Made by a program: the position numbers and the translations under genes. From NCBI GenBank assembly GCA_034112285.1, contig JAWUVP010000019.1, positions 1 to 17,012 of the forward strand: 17,012 nucleotides of DNA, read 5' to 3'. The stretch's first letter is position 1, and each line of letters begins with the position of its first letter. Under the pieces are notes generated by a model, which was not told where the DNA came from, searched no databases, and saw only the letters and a list, made by a program, of their open reading frames with translations. Source of the DNA: JAWUVP01 sp034112285. Lineage in GTDB: Bacteria; Pseudomonadota; Gammaproteobacteria; JABDGN01. Positions 14,027-17,012 of the stretch are shown here, one piece after another.

Positions 14027-15196
14027 TCAAGCCACTTGCCCGGCAGCCCAACCCGACGCCCAAGCCCATTGAAAGTTATATCCGCCTAGCCAGCCAGACA
14101 CATCGAGCGTTTCCCCAATAAAATATAACCCCGGCACTTTACTCACCTCAAACGTTTTGGAAGACAGCACATCACAATCAACACCTCCCAAAGTCACTTC
14201 AGCGGTACGGTAACCTTCGGTGGCGTTAGGCACAACTTCCCAGGCGGTGAAACAATGCGCAATGGTTTCTAATTGTTTATGGCTACAATTTTGCAACCGT
14301 TGCGCCAAGATATCTTCGGCCAACATGGCCGTCAACAAACGCTTGGGGAAATAAGTTAACAAACACGTTTTCACCAATTGATTGGCAGAATCTTGTTTGG
14401 CTGTTATTAATAAAGCCAACAAATCACTATCTGGCAATAAATTAATCCGCAAGGTGTTACCCGGGCGCCAGTACGATGAAATTTGCAACATCGCCGGCCC
14501 ACTCAAACCACGATGGGTAAACAACATTGATTCACGAAAGCGTTGCCCATTGCAGCTCACCACACACTCTTGGCTAACGCCAGACAAATCGGCAAAGCGT
14601 TGCTTATCATGTTCATGTAAAGTAAACGGCACCAAGCCTGCACGCGTGGGGTGCACCGGCAAATCAAATTGTTCGGCTATTTTGTAGCCAAAAGGGCTGG
14701 CGCCTAAGGTTGGAATAGATAACCCGCCTGTGGCAATCACCACACTGTCAGCACGCAACTCGCCCATACACGTGTCGACTATAAAGCCGGCATTGATAGA
14801 TTTTATTGTTGTTTTTAATTTAATGGTCACGTTATATCGCTCACATTCGCTGAGCAATAAATTTAAAATATCTTTTGATTTATTATCGCAAAACAACTGC
14901 CCTAAGGTTTTTTCATGATAAGCAATCTTGTGTTGTTGAACCAACTCAATAAAATGCCAAGGTGTGTAACGGCTCAAGGCTGATTTACAAAAATTAGGAT
15001 TGTGCGATAAATAATTTTCAGGCGTGGCATACATATTGGTAAAGTTACAACGCCCGCCACCCGACATTAAGATTTTTTTACCGGCTTTGTTGGCATGGTC
15101 CAGCAACAAGGTTTTGCGCCCACGCTTACCGGCCTCAATAGCACACATCAGCCCAGCGGCGCCGGCACCTACTATAATCACATCATACTGCTGCAT
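14027..15196 (-). CDS. BaiN/YhiN-family FAD-dependent oxidoreductase
   Basis: A 389-residue flavoprotein of the HI0933/YhiN family, whose members are reductases with mostly unknown natural substrate. The N-terminal Rossmann fold shows GAGAAG (residues 10-15; the GxGxxG motif) followed by an acidic residue, Asp33, at the end of the second strand, where it would hold the FAD ribose. The family block KAGKKILMSGGGRCNFTN lies at 37-54, IATGG in the middle, and GLYFIGETLDVSGWLGGYNFQWAWASGWAAG at the end. Length is as in E. coli YhiN (about 400). The start codon lies three bases after the xth stop, so the two are probably one transcript. The link to DNA repair, if any, is not visible. Confidence 0.95.
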   Translation of the reverse strand: MQQYDVIIVGAGAAGLMCAIEAGKRGRKTLLLDHANKAGKKILMSGGGRCNFTNMYATPENYLSHNPNFCKSALSRYTPWHFIELVQQHKIAYHEKTLGQLFCDNKSKDILNLLLSECERYNVTIKLKTTIKSINAGFIVDTCMGELRADSVVIATGGLSIPTLGASPFGYKIAEQFDLPVHPTRAGLVPFTLHEHDKQRFADLSGVSQECVVSCNGQRFRESMLFTHRGLSGPAMLQISSYWRPGNTLRINLLPDSDLLALLITAKQDSANQLVKTCLLTYFPKRLLTAMLAEDILAQRLQNCSHKQLETIAHCFTAWEVVPNATEGYRTAEVTLGGVDCDVLSSKTFEVSKVPGLYFIGETLDVSGWLGGYNFQWAWASGWAAGQVA

Positions 15197-15199
15197 AAA

Positions 15200-15961
15200 T
15201 TAACTAAATGTCGCCATCACAGGCGCGTGATCGGAAGGACGTTCCCATTTGCGCGGTGCTTTGTCAATCATGACTTCAACACATTGCTTAGCATACTCAG
15301 TGGTCGCTAAAATCAAATCAATGCGTAAACCGCGGTTACGCCTAAAGGCGGCTTGACGATAATCCCACCAAGAATATAAAGCTTCATCGGTGTATTCACG
15401 AAACACATCCACCAAACCCAACTGCACTAATTTTTCCAGCGCCTCACGTTCGGGCGCGCTGCACAGCACATCATCGCGCCATGCATCTGGATCATGCACG
15501 TCAAGGTCGGCTGGCGCAATATTAAAATCACCCAGCAAGACCACATGCTCATGCTCGGCCACTTGCTGCTCCATAAACGTTTGCAAGTGGGTCAACCATT
15601 CTAGTTTATAAACATACTTATCAGAATCCACACTAGAGCCGTTTGGAATGTACACATCAACAATGCGCACGCCATTAATCGTCGCCGCCATTAAACGACG
15701 CTGCGGATCCCCATAACCGGGGAATTCAGTCACCACATCGGTAATAGGATGCTGGCTTAAAATGGCCACGCCGTTATAGGTTTTTTGCCCGGCAAAACTC
15801 ACCTGATACCCCGCGGCTTCAATCGCCTCGGCAGGAAATTTGTCGTCGGTCATTTTGGTTTCTTGCAAACACAACACATCAGATTGATGTTCAGCCATCC
15901 AATCAAGAACATGTTGTAAACGTACATTAATGGAATTGACATTCCAGGTAGTAATTTTCAT
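15200..15961 (-). CDS. xth: Exodeoxyribonuclease III
   Basis: AP endonuclease and 3'-5' exonuclease of base-excision repair. The 253-residue product shows the metal and catalytic residues of the family: Asn7 in WNVNS, Glu34 in LQETK, Asp145 and Asn147 in GDFNIAP, Asp215 in RIDLIL and SDH at 243-245. The open frame goes on for ten codons to an ATG at 15991, but these residues (MHDNDFGRLT) do not fit the family. MKITTWNVNS is the usual beginning, so I chose the ATG at 15961-15959. It has only a weak GGA ahead. A member of the XthA/ExoA group; which of the two subtypes is not settled here. It is followed by the flavoprotein gene three bases on. Confidence 0.96.
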   Translation of the reverse strand: MKITTWNVNSINVRLQHVLDWMAEHQSDVLCLQETKMTDDKFPAEAIEAAGYQVSFAGQKTYNGVAILSQHPITDVVTEFPGYGDPQRRLMAATINGVRIVDVYIPNGSSVDSDKYVYKLEWLTHLQTFMEQQVAEHEHVVLLGDFNIAPADLDVHDPDAWRDDVLCSAPEREALEKLVQLGLVDVFREYTDEALYSWWDYRQAAFRRNRGLRIDLILATTEYAKQCVEVMIDKAPRKWERPSDHAPVMATFS

Positions 15962-16024
15962 GGTTAATCGTCCAAAGTCATTGTCATGCACATCCGTTAT
16001 TAATAAACACGGCGAGAATTACGC

Positions 16025-16053
16025 TATAATACCCATTAGCTAATATTTTACAA
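16025..16053. promoter_or_regulatory. Overlapping divergent promoters of xth and proC
   Basis: On the minus strand TTGTAA (16053-16048), 16 bases, TATTAT (16031-16026) points to xth. On the plus strand TATAAT (16025-16030) points to proC, but without a good -35 at 17 bases. The two -10 boxes lie on the same six or seven bases, so polymerase could serve only one gene at a time. Confidence 0.5.
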
Positions 16054-16071
16054 TCACTTTAGGATAGGCTC

Positions 16072-16884
16072 ATGACACAACCCAAAATTGCATTTATTGG
16101 CGCTGGCAACATGGCAGGCGCCATTATTAACGGTCTCTTAGCGCAAAACTACCCAAGTGATAAATTATTTATTGCCAACCGCAGCTCCGAAAAGCTGGCC
16201 GCCTTTCCCGTGACCACCTCCACCGATAACCTGGCCATGGCAGCGCAAGCCGATATCATTATTCTGGCCGTCAAACCCTATCAAATTAGCGAAGTCTGTG
16301 AGCAACTACAAACACTCTACAAAAATCAACAACCCGTGATCGTCTCGGTTGCCGCCGGCATTACCCTGGCCAACATGGCAAAAAGCCTAAACACCCCAGG
16401 CCCACTGGTGCGCGCCATGCCCAACACCCCTTGCGCAGTAGGCTTGGGCGCCACAGGATTGTGTGCGAATGATGATTTAAGTGAATGCCAGCGCCAACAC
16501 ATTAGCGCCATTTTTGATGCAGTAGGCATGAGTGCCTGGGTGGAGAGCGAACATCAGCTTGATGTGTTGAGCACCTTATCGGGCTCTGGCCCAGCGTATT
16601 TCTTTTTCATGCTAGAGGCGATGCAGGCCGCAGCGGTAGCCAATGGCTTACCCAGCACACTTGCTGCACAATTGGCCATGCAAACCATGCTTGGCAGCGC
16701 AATGATGGCACAGCAGCATGGCAACCAATTTACCACACTGCGCGAGCAAGTCACCTCGCCAAATGGCACCACTTTTGCAGCTCTAGAAACATTTCGCCAA
16801 CACGATTATGCCAGCATTATTCAAGCCGGCATGAATGCCGCGCTAGCGCGTGGGCAAGAAATACTAAAAGAAACTGAAAATTAA
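16072..16884 (+). CDS. proC: Pyrroline-5-carboxylate reductase
   Basis: Last step of proline synthesis: reduces pyrroline-5-carboxylate to proline with NAD(P)H, in the cytoplasm. The 270-residue product has the Rossmann motif GAGNMAGAI (residues 10-18), AVKPYQ (66-71), RAMPNTPCAVGLG (114-126), SGSGPAYFF (170-178) and the C-terminal REQVTSPNGTT (224-234), which forms the substrate-binding dimer domain. The length is standard (E. coli 269). AGGATAGG lies just upstream of the ATG. Many gammaproteobacteria have the yggS gene next to it; here the left neighbour is the divergent xth. Confidence 0.98.
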   Translation: MTQPKIAFIGAGNMAGAIINGLLAQNYPSDKLFIANRSSEKLAAFPVTTSTDNLAMAAQADIIILAVKPYQISEVCEQLQTLYKNQQPVIVSVAAGITLANMAKSLNTPGPLVRAMPNTPCAVGLGATGLCANDDLSECQRQHISAIFDAVGMSAWVESEHQLDVLSTLSGSGPAYFFFMLEAMQAAAVANGLPSTLAAQLAMQTMLGSAMMAQQHGNQFTTLREQVTSPNGTTFAALETFRQHDYASIIQAGMNAALARGQEILKETEN

Positions 16885-16934
16885 CAGCAAGAATTCACCC
16901 TCGAAATAAAAACCTCAAAGGTGAATAATGCCAA

Positions 16935-17012
16935 CTAGAAATGCACATCCAAGCCCGCGCTCATCAAGCCGGCATTGATAATACCCGCTAGAAAACCCTG
17001 ATATTGACCCAC
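16935..17012 (-). CDS. C-terminal end of a probable outer-membrane barrel protein (partial)
   Basis: The minus strand is open from the window edge to a TAG stop at 16937-16935, giving 25 residues that end GLMSAGLDVHF. The last residue is Phe, with Val, Leu and Ala at every second place before it. This is the beta-signal pattern with which BAM-inserted outer-membrane proteins end. Only the tail is here, so family and function are unknown, and a chance open frame of this length is possible. It would converge on proC. A loose inverted repeat, ATTCACC (16893-16899) and GGTGAAT (16920-16926), lies between the two stops. Confidence 0.45.
   Translation of the reverse strand: MGQYQGFLAGIINAGLMSAGLDVHF

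Overview
The window is chromosomal DNA of a Gram-negative gammaproteobacterium. The evidence is the leuS-lptE-holA-nadD-rsfS-rlmH cluster, an LPS-assembly lipoprotein (LptE) and the rpsP-rimM-trmD-rplS operon. A two-proline-family style oligopeptide (OPT) transporter, a drug/nutrient-type MFS carrier and one A+T-rich gene that looks like a host-directed cysteine hydrolase recall Legionellales-type (host-associated) genomes. That placement is an inference and not firm. The left edge starts with a run of 18 C, which looks like a contig end.

Layout. (1) 148-5661, plus strand: six tightly packed housekeeping genes (leuS, lptE, holA, nadD, rsfS, rlmH). Gaps are 3 bases or less and several stop/start codons overlap, so this is one operon. 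It links tRNA charging, outer-membrane LPS export, DNA polymerase III clamp loading, NAD synthesis and ribosome silencing/maturation. The mrdA/rodA genes that often follow rlmH are absent. (2) 5662-6541: an accessory pocket. It holds a strongly structured, gene-free stretch that looks like an unrecognised RNA, then a minus-strand orphan antitoxin-like RHH protein with operator-like repeats in front of it, and then the promoter of the ribosomal operon. (3) 6542-8457, plus: rpsP-rimM-trmD-rplS, ending in a hairpin. (4) 8567-11690, plus: OPT-family transporter, a perfect 19-bp hairpin, then a 314-residue protein of unknown family with a possible Cys-His-Asp triad. (5) 11869-13137, minus: MFS transporter. 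(6) 13138-13638: a 500-base gene-free region with an intrinsic terminator on the plus strand that serves no visible gene, so a small RNA of about 240 nt is possible. (7) 13639-15961, minus: rpmE (own promoter and terminator), then the xth and BaiN/YhiN-like flavoprotein gene pair. (8) 16072-16884, plus: proC, divergent from xth with overlapping promoters. (9) The right edge cuts a minus-strand gene whose last 25 residues look like the C-terminus of an outer-membrane beta-barrel.

Most of the window is ordinary core genome. The points worth a second look are the structured RNA region at 5703-5898, the toxin-less antitoxin at 5992-6246, the possible papain-like effector at 10746-11690, the orphan terminator/candidate sRNA at 13272-13518, and the two large inverted repeats at 10571-10670 and 11799-11861.
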